DNA of 64,000 bases from Todiramphus chloris collaris (lineage: Eukaryota > Chordata > Aves > Coraciiformes > Alcedinidae), in contig JANVCC010000153.1 in the NCBI GenBank assembly GCA_025345505.1, positions 2,362,452 through 2,426,451 of the forward strand. Reading direction: 5' to 3'. A program made the translations under genes and the position numbers. Shown here piece by piece: positions 35,366-47,660 of this stretch (position 1 is the first letter of the stretch; every line of letters begins with the position of its first letter). Below the pieces are notes generated by a model, which worked only from the letters and a program-made list of their open reading frames with translations, did not search any database and was not told where the DNA came from.

Positions 35366-36023
35366 GAAGACAATGCAAGTCCTTTTCTGCCTCCTGAAGG
35401 GAAACAGTGGAAGCTCAGGAGAATGAGTATAATATGATAATCTATGAGATAATCAAATGTGATTAAAAATCAGAAAAGGTATCACTCTTCAAGGTTTTCA
35501 CCCAATCAGATGCTTAAATGCTCATATCACAAATATCGGATACCAAGTTAGTTCAGTGCCTTCCATAGACCTTCCACACTCCTTTTTCAAACATGTGGAC
35601 ACGTTGTGCCTATAAATCCCCAGAACTTTGCATTACTAATGGCTGGAAACCTAATTCCAGTCTCAACTTGTTCACAGTCAAGTCTGTTCCTTCCACTGAC
35701 CCTGCTTGATGGCTACACACCGGGGTCAATGGGTCCAATGCCATCGTTTCATCTGGGAATCACGAGGTTTTTGAAAAAAAACCTCAATGATCTGACTGTG
35801 GAGCTGAATCCTGATGTAGACTGACTTCATCAACATTCACTTTTTCTTTCTAGACAGACAGGTACCTGGGCAAATGGTCACGTCCTGCAGTGCCTGTTTG
35901 AGGGTGGTGTTAACCTGATGGAGAAACACATGCTCCACTGAACAAGAACTAAAGGGGTCATTGCTTCTAAATCCACTGGGGGGGTCATAATCACACATTT
36001 TTTGTAATTTCAGGTGCTCAGGT

Positions 36024-36095
36024 GATTAATTATACATGAAAAGAGCTGTATACATTACTGGCACTGACTAATTATACATGGCAAGAGCCATGTGC
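36024..36095. repeat. Tandem duplication, 42-base period
   Basis: An exact TAATTATACATG occurs at 36027-36038 and again at 36069-36080. Both are followed by a RAAGAGC-type block and a purine/pyrimidine GTATAC or GTGCAC. Two copies are seen. Origin is unknown. Confidence 0.8.
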
Positions 36096-37133
36096 ACACC
36101 CTAGTCCTGCTTGTGTGGTCATGGGTAGATTTTTATTGAGTGGTTAATGAGGAGGAAAGTGAGACTGTTTGTCCTTCTTTTCTTGTTTGGATTGAACTGG
36201 TGTGTCCCCCATAGCATTTGGCATTAACCACAGGAAAGAGTTCTGTGTTGTGACTGTCATTGTAAAGATCAAGGTACCTCTCTGCAAGGGAATCAGTGGC
36301 CTTCATGCTAATCTTCTTGGGATGGAGCAGTGCCTCCTAAACAGAGATGAATCAAGGTGAATTTCAGTTAGATACTCTGGGTGCAGTTGGAGGGTAAGAG
36401 TTTAAAGAAAATAGGAGGAAAGATAAGAGACTTTTGGATCCTGCTACTCATTCAGCTACATATCCAAGTATCAAGCAATAAGACAAGAGGCTACTGAATG
36501 GTCCTCCAAGCTCCACTTTCTTGGTAACCTTGAATTTACCTGCAGATGGAAAGAAAAGAGTGTAGATCCGGCCTAGTCTCAGAAAACAGCAGTAAGTGGT
36601 TTCTCCTGAAGCCAGAATCTTATTTATTTTAGGCATGATGTCTTTTATATCTAAGCCACTTTGCAATATATATCAATATATGACTGACAATTGATGACAG
36701 ATTTGTTAACATTTAAGGTACACTTATTAAGTATCCCAATTGGGAATGTGTCAAGGATATTTTTACTATTTCAGAGACAACTGCAGCTTGCAAATAACCT
36801 TTGTAATGCTCTGTGAGTCTCTACAAGACTGGGTCGGATGAATTACAAACCTCTTGCTATCCAGCTACTAATGAGTCCTTCGTACACTCAAATCAAGCCT
36901 GAGGTACTGAGAGAAGTAACTCTTCCAGTTATTCCCAGCATTCAGGTTCTCCTTAATGATGTTGCTACTCTCTGAACCCTTCCTAATTGCTCAGCAGTGT
37001 TTTGGCTCCAGGATCCACAAAGGTCAGCTACAGATGGATCTCAGTCCTCTCGCCTTGTAGCATGAGGATGTCCTGGAGCACACAGCCCAGAACTGCCTTC
37101 ATAAAATGTTCAATAAGACTCATTCAAGAGAAC

Positions 37134-37185
37134 AATGATGATCATAATAATGATAATGATGATGATAATCATAATAGTAGCAATA
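37134..37185. repeat. Degenerate (ATG/ATA)n trinucleotide repeat
   Basis: Alternating ATG, ATA and ATC triplets over about 50 bases. They translate as Asn/Asp-rich sequence in one frame. Confidence 0.9.
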
Positions 37186-40100
37186 GTAAATCTAAATTGG
37201 GTCTGTTGGGCTTTGGCAGGGAGGAAGCATGCCAGACAAAGAAGAACAATGCTTATTTGGATTATGAGAAGCAGGCAGATAATTTAATGCACATGTCCTG
37301 GGTCTCTGCCCTCTGGTCAGTGGTTTTTGGGACTGAGACTCAACAAGGAACACATTCTCCAAACTACACAGGGCAGTGGTCTCCCAGTACTGGCTATTCA
37401 ATTTATTTAACAAACTGGATCGCTTAAATAACCTCCTCAGGGAAGAGAAAAACAAATATATCACCAGGTTGAGTTCAATAGCAGTTGATGAAGTGGCAAT
37501 GATTCTTCTAAAAAAGATGCTGGTGTGGAGGCTTCCCAGGTATGGGTTTATGGTGCAGGTTTGAAAAAAGTTTTAAACAGCTGACTCATTTAAAAGGGTA
37601 AGAGGGGTCTAAATTACAGAGTGAGTGAAGCCAAACTATGCACTGGCTGGTCTAGAATAGAAGTTGATGAAGCCTAAGTAACCATAAATCCTCGGGCACT
37701 TTTTGGAAAGCTCCTTTGTGCAGTAATGATGTTAGCACTCGTTAGCAATACCTGGCTTTTCATCAGTAGAATTCAAAACGTGTTACAAGGGAGTTCAGTT
37801 TTGTTATCCTGCCTTTATAAATGGGGATTTTGAAACACAGGGATAAGAAGTTACTGCTTAAAAGGCCGGCAGGAGAGGGGGGAAGAGGAACATGTATCCT
37901 GAGTCCCTGTCCAACACACTCAGAACTTGCTGTTTGTGTAAAGGCAGAGATCAAATTCTGGGTGGCTCCAGAAATATATCTGAGGACAAGCTTTATTTAA
38001 TTACCAGTTATAGAAGCAAGACATGAAACTCTCTCACTCCACCCTTCAATCTGGCCCTCTCTTGACCCAGGAGACCAGAATAAGATGCAGTTCTCAAGGC
38101 GGTACGTGAGCATTCAAAACAGTCACACATCTGTAGAAGGTTGGCTCTCCCTCAGCTGATTTCACAAGACAGAGGCAAGCGAGAACTGTTTTGACTCTTT
38201 AAATAACAGTGGAAAAGTTGTGTCTTTTTGCAAACTTTCCCCCAGATTCTTTTTTGGAGGAGGATGAAGCACGTTAGATCGAGGATGCAGCTCACATCAC
38301 AGCCCAAAATCCCTGGTCGGCCATGCTGCCTACATGTTGAATCACCCCCCAGCTCTCATGTAGGGAAGCAAGTTGGCTTTCCAGGCTGCAAAACTCAGAC
38401 AGAAGGAGCCTGGTTTACACTCAAGCTGGTTTGACCCTCCATGCAATGAAGGCATAAGTGACAGTCACCACTTGGATGTAGGAATCTTCCCCTAAATTGA
38501 TCTGAGGTACTAACATAATGTTTGCATGATCTCTGAGATGTTTTATTACTTGGGTTTATGAATGGCTTAAATGGCTAGTCTAAAAGATCATTCGTGCCAA
38601 GGGAGTAGAGATAAAAGGAAATTATATGCAAGGCACTTACCTAAAATCCCATCACACTCTGGGTCCTAAAAGCTTGAGCCGCAGTAACGTTGACAGATGT
38701 CTCTAATTAGAAACTAAAGCTTGAAGACCTCTCTTAAAGAGAGAAGACATCTAAAATTTCTAGTTCCAGGAATGTGAAGGACCTTCTGCTTACTTCTGTT
38801 AGGAGTCTGGTCATTGTGGTGATACCACATCATCACACCCAGAATTAAAATCCTGCTTACCCCTACTCATTCCCCTTCAGGCTTCATGAGTTGCCTGTTC
38901 TTTCCTTCACTCCCTTCCAGGCTTGGCATGTAGGGGAGAAGACACTGCTGTGCAGGAGACTCTAAAGCCTGGAAGTTAAATTCCACAAATTTGAGAGGCT
39001 TGAATCCCTTTGACCCTTTGGAATGTGGGCTTGTAGCTCTGCGTCCCACTTTCTGTGTGGGTGCACGTGTAAACTGTGGCAACTAAGACCCCTTCTAAGT
39101 CTTGTTTAAAGTCTTTTAACTTGGTAGAAGAGAAACCTGTACCTGAAAACTTGAGGATGTTTGCAGGAACACTGAGTTTAACCTTAAAAAGCCTTTTCAT
39201 GCTCCTCACCATGATAGACAAGTTGTTTTCTTGTGACATTTGGTGGCTTAACTCTGGTATGTGGGTTGATGAGAGCAAAGGTTGCTACTAGAAGTGTGTA
39301 AGTACAGATCGTGCCTGCAAGTAATAAGTAATGGATGTGCTATGATTACCAAGATCCTTTTGTAACAGAAAGAACCATGTAGTTGTCCTGAGGACTGTAG
39401 CTAGATCTACCTCCCTGGGTTATTCATGTTTTCTAGACAGCTCAGCTTGAAAGGAATGTGCATCCTGGTGTGACATCAGCCCTTTGACCTCCAGCAGGCA
39501 AATGGAAAAGATCAGGTTGTGCTAGGTGTCCACATCCATGCCAAGCACCTTGCAGTGATACATGGATATGGAAAAGCTTATATGCAAATATATCTGTACA
39601 CAAAGATGAATCACTCAGAGAAAACAATTAGACAGATAAACACTTTTTAAAAAAAACTATATGGCTGATTTCCCAAGTGAGATAAATCTCAATGTTTTCT
39701 ACAAAGTCTGTCTGAAGCAAATAGTTTAGGAACTACTTCTGTTCCCCTCACTCATGTAGTAACTGGAAAAAAAGGATGGAAACCCATCAGGTTGTTTCAT
39801 TCAATAGTTAAAGGCTGAGGCAGGTTGTACCTACTCCCTATGTATGTATCAATGAAAAAAACCCCAAACTTTATACTAGGAGAAGAGCTTTGTAAACAGA
39901 GACACCACTGCCACCAGGAGAAGTAGGTATAACCTGGCATTTCATACCTACAGGCTGGAATTAGAAGGTGTCCACAAAAATGAGGTTTGGTACAGCTTGG
40001 GTCATAGAAATATTCCTGTAATAGACAGACATTTATTCAAGGTAGAGCTAGATATGATTATACATGGGGTAAATTACATCAGCAGCTCTGACACAGGCTT

Positions 40101-41910
40101 CTAGGTTGAAGGGGTGGGACCTGCACTGAGCCATTGTAGTCCCTACAGAAACCCAGCACAGCCTAACAACTAGTCTAGTCCTTAGCCAACGAAGTTCTCT
40201 CTTGGATTTTCTTATTTGTTTCCTTACCTTCTTCTTCCCAACCCCAGGTGCCAGAATAGGAGAGACTTGACATGCTGAAACTTCATTTAGAGGTTTTGGA
40301 GATGAAATCATCCATGAGCTCCTGAAAGTAACACTGAAAAAAAGTATCATATTCCAGAACTCTGATTTGTACCTTACTCAAAATAGTAAAAATCTATACC
40401 TTCAAAATGGTGATTCTACTTCAGATGAAAGTAGGGAGGCAAAACAACCTCCGTGTTGGGTTCTGCTGGTAGCTATTAAATGCAGAACCTTAAATCGGTA
40501 CTACACATCTTTTTAAGATCCCTTGATATGTTTACAAACTTATGTTTCTTCTCTCATGACCTCCTCTAAAAATTCATCCAGGAGAAAAACCTGGAAGGTT
40601 GTAAGAGAATTTTGAATTTTCATGGATAATCTTATAGACTAAGTGAGCCAAAATTGCAGGTTAATGTCTAATGAGTGAGAATGTAGTTTTGGAGAAAGGC
40701 AAAGAAAACAAGCTCATTCTAGACTTAAAGGATACCCACTTGTCTGATAACCAGCTGAAAGTAAATGGCAGGAGGTGTAGGAGAGACAGCTATAAATAGT
40801 AAAATATTAGGATCAGACCATCCAGGCAAGAGTGCACATAACTTTCTGGTACATCTAAGGAACTATGGTAATCCAAGATTTGATTTACTACCTGAATGAT
40901 CTGTTAAGTGGAAAATTCAGCTCCCCTGCTTCAGGACTGAATGACTTTCTGGAAGAAGCTCCTAAAGCAAACACCTGTTATTTGATTCGGGAGGAGGGAA
41001 ATAGTTTTTATTTCTAATCCATGTTTTCCATGTCAGATTTAAGACCTTTCTTGTCTTAAAAATCTAATAAACCAGATACATACTGTAGTCTCCTGAGTAC
41101 CAGTTTGTTGCTTCAGTTTTCAGGCCATGCTGACTTTCACATTTCACATTTTGCAAATCTGCAAAAAAATAGATAGCAAGATGGGGATGGGAGTCAGGGT
41201 CCTACAATCTCTGTAACTTCTCTATCTAGTGAGTCTGTAGGTTAGAGTCCTTGAAGTTTCTAGGATAGCCACAAGCTTGGATGCCAGGGAAAAATGCACG
41301 TGACATGGCCTTCTATTACATGGTAGCTTAGTGTAAAAAAAGACTTTGTTGTGTCATTGCAGTTAGCTATGTCCCAGAACCAAAGGCTTCATGTAGTGAT
41401 TTAATTAGGCTTTACATTGTTCAGACCCAGGACCTCATGTAGCAAGTGAAGCAGAGTTCAGGGGTGACTATGTGCAGCTGCTAAAAGCTGCTCTGCAAGC
41501 AATAAGGTGTGAAATAATAATAATAAAAAAGCCTGAGGACATATTTTATTCATCTCAAGCATGGCTCAGCAGGAGGACTACAGCCTGCATGAATGAAGGA
41601 CTGTAAATTCCAGCAAGATATTTCCAGGATTGTTTCCTGAGGATCCCATCTAAAGAAGGAAATGAGTCAGGCTGCTGGGCTACTTCCATAATTTCTCATG
41701 CCCTAGAGACAGAAGTCAATAGTTTGAGAAGCCCTGAGGGTGTTGATACAAGTCAGATACGAAGTTACTTTGCTATAAATCTGTGTTGTTTGATATGCAA
41801 TACAAAAAAAAAAAAATAAAGAGAGATTTGAAGGATCCTGAAATGTTTGCTGGGACTCACCTGTGCCAAAAGAGACATCTCCACCAGAACCAGTTGTTCA
41901 AGTTTCCTTT

Positions 41911-41965
41911 CATAGAACCATAGAATGGTAGAGGTTAGAAGGGACCTTGTCTGTCACCTGTCCTA
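41911..41965 (-). mobile_element. Short CR1 LINE 3' end remnant
   Basis: The stretch reads 'catagaaccatagaatggta', then 'gaggttagaagggacctt', then '...ctgtcctacag'. This is the reverse complement of about two octamers and the last 40 bases of a CR1 3'-UTR. Similarity stops after about 55 bases, so it is one of the most truncated copies. Confidence 0.6.
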
Positions 41966-44323
41966 CAGGTTGGTGAGGAGTGGATGGAACATGAGGAGGC
42001 TTCATTGTTCAGTCACCAAAGGCAGCGACTATGAGGCACTCAGGTATGTGAGGGATTTCAAGGGAAGACCTCTTGGCTGCTTCCCTGTTGCTTCATCCAG
42101 GTATAGGCTATGACAATGTAGGGGCAAAATGGGGTTAAGATTCAGTGGTGTTCAGAAAGGAAATTTAAGAGCTAGTCCCAGATATGGCTATGACACACTG
42201 TGGTATGTCCCGTCCAGAAAATCAGGGAAGAGCAGGGCCCCAACAAAATGCTTCAGGTGTAGTTCTGTGTATCAGATGCCGAGGAAAGCGTGGGAAGAAG
42301 AAGGAGGAGGAGCCAGTGACATTTCTCTGAAGTGTGAGTGCCTCGCGCCAGGAGGTGATAATCTGCAGCTGGCCTCCAAAATGGCCTTTGGTGGAACACC
42401 TGCAGCATCTTGGGCCTGGACTTCAACCCCATTGCCTGTAGCAGGGCAATAAAAGCCAGTGATCCGATAAAAAGCAGTACCTCTGCTGCACTGCACCAGT
42501 TTGCCTGATGAACCTGGGGCTCCAGATAACAGTTCCACTGGAAATAGGTAATGATGGTTAGCAAACAGCAGCCCAGTTACTCGAGACAATGCTGAAAGGA
42601 GAGCATGACTGAAGAAAACAGCCTGATCATGTTTCCCTTCTAATTTTTCCAGATCAGCTGCTGCCAAAGAGGAGAGAGAAGTAAAAACAAGGGGGAAAAA
42701 AAAAAAAAGTGGAGGGGAGAGAAAAATTAAAAAGCAGGAGCTCTAAAATTGTTATACACTGGAGAATTGGAGGAAAACAATGTCTCTGCTTCTGTACCCA
42801 GGGGGTCAGATCCAAGCATTTCCAGAGTCAATGGAGACTCCCTTTCACTTAGTAGGCTCTGGATGAGACCCAAGGTTCCCATAATGATGGCTTATCCTGA
42901 CCTGCCTACTGGGATGCCTTTCAGTTTAACAGAGCCAACAAAAACCTTGTCCTCTCAAGAGCATTTTTGTTTTCATGAGGTTAGGCTAAAGTTAGCTACT
43001 GGAACTACACAGCTTCTTCACATCTAGACTGATGTCCTTGCAGCCACAGGCTTCTTTGCCATGTGACAACCCCAGTGGAGATTATTTCTGGACACCAGGA
43101 TCCCTACAATTATTTCAGCATTAGGTGCAAAGTCAAGACAACTGGACGTATGACACAGCAAGAGATTCCCTAGAACAGCTGCTCTCACCTAATCCTCCTG
43201 CCCTGAACTGCACTAGTGGCAAAAAAAAGTGTCAAGACTGTAGCCAGACACAATCTGGTGGATTATTTCCTCAAACTATGCCATTATCTCTAGTTGCCAC
43301 TTCAACAGTGTCCACTCTTCCCACCATTTTAGCTGCTGGATTAAAGGCTGCTGTGCTCCTATCCGAAGTCCTGTCATGGTGTCTAGACGTCTTCTGTCTC
43401 CAAAGCACACAGCGAGTCCTCAAACCACATCATCAGGCCATCTGCTGTCACTGCAGCTAAAAATCAGGAGGTGGAATAAAGACCTAAACCCTTATATCAG
43501 TTTTTGACTAAGCTGCTATAGAAGATGCTCTCAGCATCTGGGCTCACAAGCTTTCCATAAAAATGGAAAATAGAAATGAACAATTTGACTCCAAAGGGAC
43601 CCTAAACCCCACTGAGATCAATCAACAATTTTCTCTTTGGCCACAGACTTTGGATCAGACCTTTACTTCAGTTAGAAAAAGTGGCTGTAAGAGAAATATT
43701 AATGAAAATATTATATTTTTTTTTGGTATAAAAATAAACACCTCCCAATGTGTTTTGAGCCATGAGATGCATCCTCAGAACTGCTTTGAATGTCCTACCA
43801 GGGTTTAAGCCCTCATGCCTTGAAAGTTCACTTTCACATTAATTTACTCCTGCTGAAAATTAAAAGGAGGCTGTTATGGAGCCATGTAGCTCATCCGAGA
43901 ACTGTGACAGTTGCAAGAATAACTGCGAGAAAAAACTTCAGCGCAATTCTTTAGTGTTTTTATGACTGACATTTTGATGGCCCTCAGGAGCTTTCAGAAG
44001 GAAGTCATTTTCTGAGACTACTTATAACTCTGGAGGCTGCAGCCAAGTACAGGAGATAGGACTGATTAGCAAGGGATCATGTGCAACTAGTTCTTGGCTG
44101 TTTTGTTCAGCATGGGAAGGAAGATTTCAAAGTGTATCCCTCTCCTCCCCAGTATTCCCAAAGTGGCTATTTTTAAAGAGTCCATTTATGGTCACCTTTC
44201 ATAGCAGAAACTGGTGGTCCCAGACACCTAGTTTATGAGAAGTTTTTCACCTCTAAAGTCCTGTTTCTGCCAGAGGTTGCAAAAAGTCACTACAGCAATG
44301 GGAGTATTTGATAGATTAAGGAC
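41966..44323. other. Unique interval with a GC-richer patch and possible LTR-like features
   Basis: No gene is firmly recognised. The patch at about 42240-42667 is richer in GC than its surroundings. It contains two AATAAA/ATAAAA-type signals (42449-42472) and a 131-codon minus-strand frame (42272-42667). An A run lies at about 42698-42709. Confidence 0.45.
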
Positions 44324-44755
44324 AAGGGCTACGAAGATGCTGAGGGGCCTGGACCACCTCTGTGAACAGCAAAGGCTGAGAGCCCTGGGGCTGTGCAGCT
44401 GGAGAAGAGCAGCCTGAGAGGGGAGCTGAGCAATGCTGAGCAAGAGCTAAAGGGCCCCAGGGGGCAAGAGCCTGGGGCCAGACTCTGCTCAGTGGTGTGC
44501 AGTGACAGAATAAGGGGCAAGAGGTACCAGCTGGAACGCAGGAGGTTCCATCTGAACAGGAGGGGAAACCTGTTTGCTGTGAGGGCATGGGAGCCTCTGT
44601 CAGGCTGCCCAGAGAGGCTGTGGAGATTCCAAACCCTCCTGGACACTGTGATGCTGGGCCCCCTGCTCTGGGTGACCCTGCTGGAGCAGGGTGGGGATTG
44701 GATGAGATTGTCTCCAGAGGTCCCTTTCAACCTCCACCATGTTGGGGTTCTGTGA
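44324..44755 (+). mobile_element. CR1 LINE, 5'-truncated, group A (J2-like)
   Basis: It starts in the ORF2 thumb ('aagatgctgaggggcctgga') and runs to 'catgttggggttctgtgatt'. It shares with the copies at 18940-20443 and 21476-22526 the blocks 'gagcaatgctgagcaagagc', 'gcaagagcctggggccagac' and 'gggtgaccctgctggagc', as well as the same one-base deletion that ends the frame in W-R-R-A-A-stop. The similarity over more than 350 bases suggests recent common ancestry. Confidence 0.96.
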
Positions 44756-46351
44756 TTTTTGTGAACTATGTAAAATCTGCTGTTTTCTAGTATGAAATTC
44801 TGGACAGAGCTTAGAGAAAGATCAATCATAGCAAACCATCAGAAAGAATGTGATTTAATGGAATTGAATTATTTATTTTGATTTAAGGTTAGCTATCCAA
44901 GACGGAAATGTGAGAATCCTCTGCAGAAGCAGGTTTGAGCACAGACTGTGCTGAGCTGAGCCACAACCGACTCCAGAAGAGCTTTTGCAATTAAGCCCAC
45001 ATCACCTAGGTGCAAGCCAAATCAGAATTAGAGTGATGACATCCCAGAGGTTCCTGCTGATGTACAGCCAGGTAAATATGATCCGTGTATGTGGATAGAC
45101 CATCTGCTTACCCTTGACATTCCAGCCTACACAGCCCACTTACCACCAGGCCAGTTGGGACGAGTTAGGTCGGCCTTCAGCATGCATCCAGGACATGAAG
45201 CGAATTGATTTTCCCTGGGACCATAGCAAAATAGCTGAAGATTTTGGCCAGAACTCCACCCCATGTTACGTAAGCTTCACTGGGAGATGGGGCCTGCATT
45301 GATCCAAAGGATTCAGACAGGTTTATACCAGGAATCTGGAGAACAAAGGTCAGTTCTTGGAAGTTCTTGGAAATGTTTTGGTTTTTTTCTACTCATTGAC
45401 AGTTTGCAAACAGATCTGTGATGGTAAGAGGACAGGGAAGATAGGCTTTGGCAGAGCAAAGCATTGTGGATTATCTGTGAACTCTTTTGAACTTGTCTCT
45501 TTCGTTAAGTATCATGTCATTTGGAATTAAAAAACGAACAACAAATACACACACACAAAAACAATAGACATAATCTTAATTTTTGATGCAAAAATTCTTC
45601 CTATCCCCAAGAAACAATGAACTAAGTGAACATGAGCTTGGGAAATGCCAATATGCAGTTTTCAGGATACATATTCTGCCTTCCTAGCCTTCCACTTCCC
45701 CCAGAAAACATTTTTTTGGAGTGAAATATTGCTCAACTGTAGTATTCATTCCCTACTTCTAATCTAAGCATCCAGAGAGACACCAACTTTCCAGCTCTTT
45801 CCGAAAAGAGGAGCTCTGCATCGAGTGGCTGTGATGCAGCCTAATAAATTCCAGGCTAGGATATAACAGGGACTAATTTCTTTAGCTCATCCTGTCCCTT
45901 CAAAATACCAAGTGTCAATGGATGACGTCAAGTCTGCATGATAGTTTTCAGCTTGGCTCCGTAGAGTTGCTGTGGCCCAGTAACACCTTGGCTCCTTCAG
46001 AAGCTTTCACACCTTTGTCCACTTGACCTTTTAATTACAAGATTTGGCCCCAGCTTATTTTTTTTTTTTTTAGCACTCTGCTCATTGAATGAGAATAAAT
46101 CCTAATGCCAGGAAGCTGCCACTGAAAGGGTTGGGTAGAATAAGATTAGTATAAAAAAAGATATTTCTGAGAAGCTGTCAGCATTCTTGGTAGCTTTAGA
46201 GTTTCCTTGTGTGTTGGAAAGCAAATGTTTGAGAACATCTGCTGCATACAAATGCAACAAAGCTGTCAACACCCCAGCCCCCTTTTGTCCTGCAGAAAAC
46301 AGGGTAAGATTGCAGGTAAAAAAGACTGTAGGCAAACCATATCAAAGAAAG
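44756..46351. other. Unique interval with a perfect CRE
   Basis: No gene is recognised. It contains a perfect TGACGTCA at 45923-45930 within repeat-free sequence (about 45780-46050), and a T tract at about 46058-46071. Confidence 0.55.
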
Positions 46352-46551
46352 AAGTTTATTGTGATGAGGGTTATGAGACACTGCCCCAGGTTGCCCAGAG
46401 AGGTGGTAGAAGACCCAGCCCTGGAAGCATTCAAGGTGTGGTTGGATGGAGCTCTGAGCAACCTGCTCTAGTTGTAAATGTCCCAGCTTCCTGCAGGGAT
46501 GAGCTTGAAAGGTCCCTTCCCACCCAAACCATTCCATGATTGTATGATTCT
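46352..46551 (+). mobile_element. CR1 LINE 3' end, group B
   Basis: 'gatgagggttatgagacact', 'ccaggttgcccagagaggtg', 'ccctggaagcattcaaggtg', 'gctctgagcaacctgctcta', 'gaaaggtcccttcccaccca', and the terminal array 'ccattccatgattgtatgat'. It is 5'-truncated in the ORF2 C-terminus. Confidence 0.94.
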
Positions 46552-47388
46552 AAGGAAAGGATGGTAGGAAAAGCAATTGTCCATATGAAATCTTCCAGCT
46601 TGGCTCAGGAACTGTGCTGAAGAACATGATTGTTCTTCTCCATGTCAGGCTCGGTAACAGGTGGTCATTTGTTACCAGGGGTCTGAGGTAGCTGGCTCAG
46701 GTGCCAGCCACATCCTTGCCTGGCACTGCAATTTAGTGTGCCATAGCCATGCTAGCCCAGCCAGCTGGTTACTTCCTTCAGACATTTGACTCAGCTAAAT
46801 GTTCTTGCTTGGACCAGCCAAGAACGAATGCCCTCAAACCACATATGTATGCCAAGTGAGCAGTTTTGGTTTGTGTTCTTGCCTTTGCAAAAAAAAAAAC
46901 CCATAAATTGACAGCGGTGGCTTCTCCAGCCATTTCAATTCTTTTCATTCATTTCCATTTCCTGGACGATCTTAGCTAAATATTCTTGCTTCAGAAAAAA
47001 ATGTAACAGTAATAATAGTCTCTTTCACCCCCCTCCTTTCTCCCCAAACCACACACACTAGCACACAGAATTGGCAGATGGTCTTTTGCTTTGGGATTGC
47101 CTTTTTTTTTTTTTTTTAAACTCAAGCCAATGCTTGGAACACAGATTTATATTATTCCTAGTCACATTAGCATCAAGAAATAACAGCTGAAATGAAGACC
47201 TTGTTGAGAGAAGCTTTGAACATTGAAAGGAACATATTCCAGTGACTAGCTTTGTCTCTTGACTTACTCTAACAATGTCACCAAGGGTTGTGCTCTTTTG
47301 TTTGACATCAAAATGCTGCATAAGTGGATTCTGCCATCTGAATTCCAACTTGTTGTGGGTAACATCCCATCTTCATATATTGCCAGGA
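46552..47388. other. Unique interval
   Basis: No gene or transposon is recognised. It contains A runs near 46890-46899 and a 17-base T run at about 47102-47118. Confidence 0.55.
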
Positions 47389-47660
47389 TTCACAGCATGT
47401 TAGGGGTTGGAAAGGACCTCTGGAGATGCTCTGGTGCCACCTCCCTGCTCCATCAGGGTCACCCAGAGCAAGGGGCCAGTATCACAGTGTCCAGTCGGGG
47501 TGGGAATCTCTCCAGACAAGGAGACTCCACAGCCTCTCTGGGCAGCCTGGCACAGGCTCCCACACCCTCACACCAAACAACTTTCTCCTTCTGCTCAGAT
47601 GGAACCTCCTGGGTTGGTTCCCGGTGCTCCTTGTCCTGTCCCTGGGCACCACAGACAAAA
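47389..47660 (-). mobile_element. CR1 LINE 3' end, group A (J2-like)
   Basis: Reverse complement of the J2-like 3' end: 'ggattcacagcatgttaggg', 'cctctggagatgctctggtg', 'ccctgctccatcagggtcac', 'tctccagacaaggagactcc', 'gcagcctggcacaggctccc', and 'accaaacaactttctccttc'. Compared with 22245-22330 it lacks part of the short repeated 'ggggcaccaa' segment, an internal deletion near 47610-47625. Confidence 0.95.

Larger units (their letters stand above)
35366..41910. other. CR1-free unique interval of 6.5 kb
   Basis: No CR1, LTR or gene is recognised, the longest such stretch in the window. It contains a 42-base-period duplication at 36024-36095, an ATG/ATA trinucleotide array at 37134-37185, short AATAAT repeats near 41514-41528, and an A run at about 41803-41815. 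The 146-codon frame at 36987-37427 (+) runs through the trinucleotide array and is not convincing. Confidence 0.6.

Noticed and set aside
39905-39930. CTCF-like CCACCAGGAG match
   Set aside because: The match breaks after the core and lacks the downstream GGCGC half, so it is too weak to report as a site.
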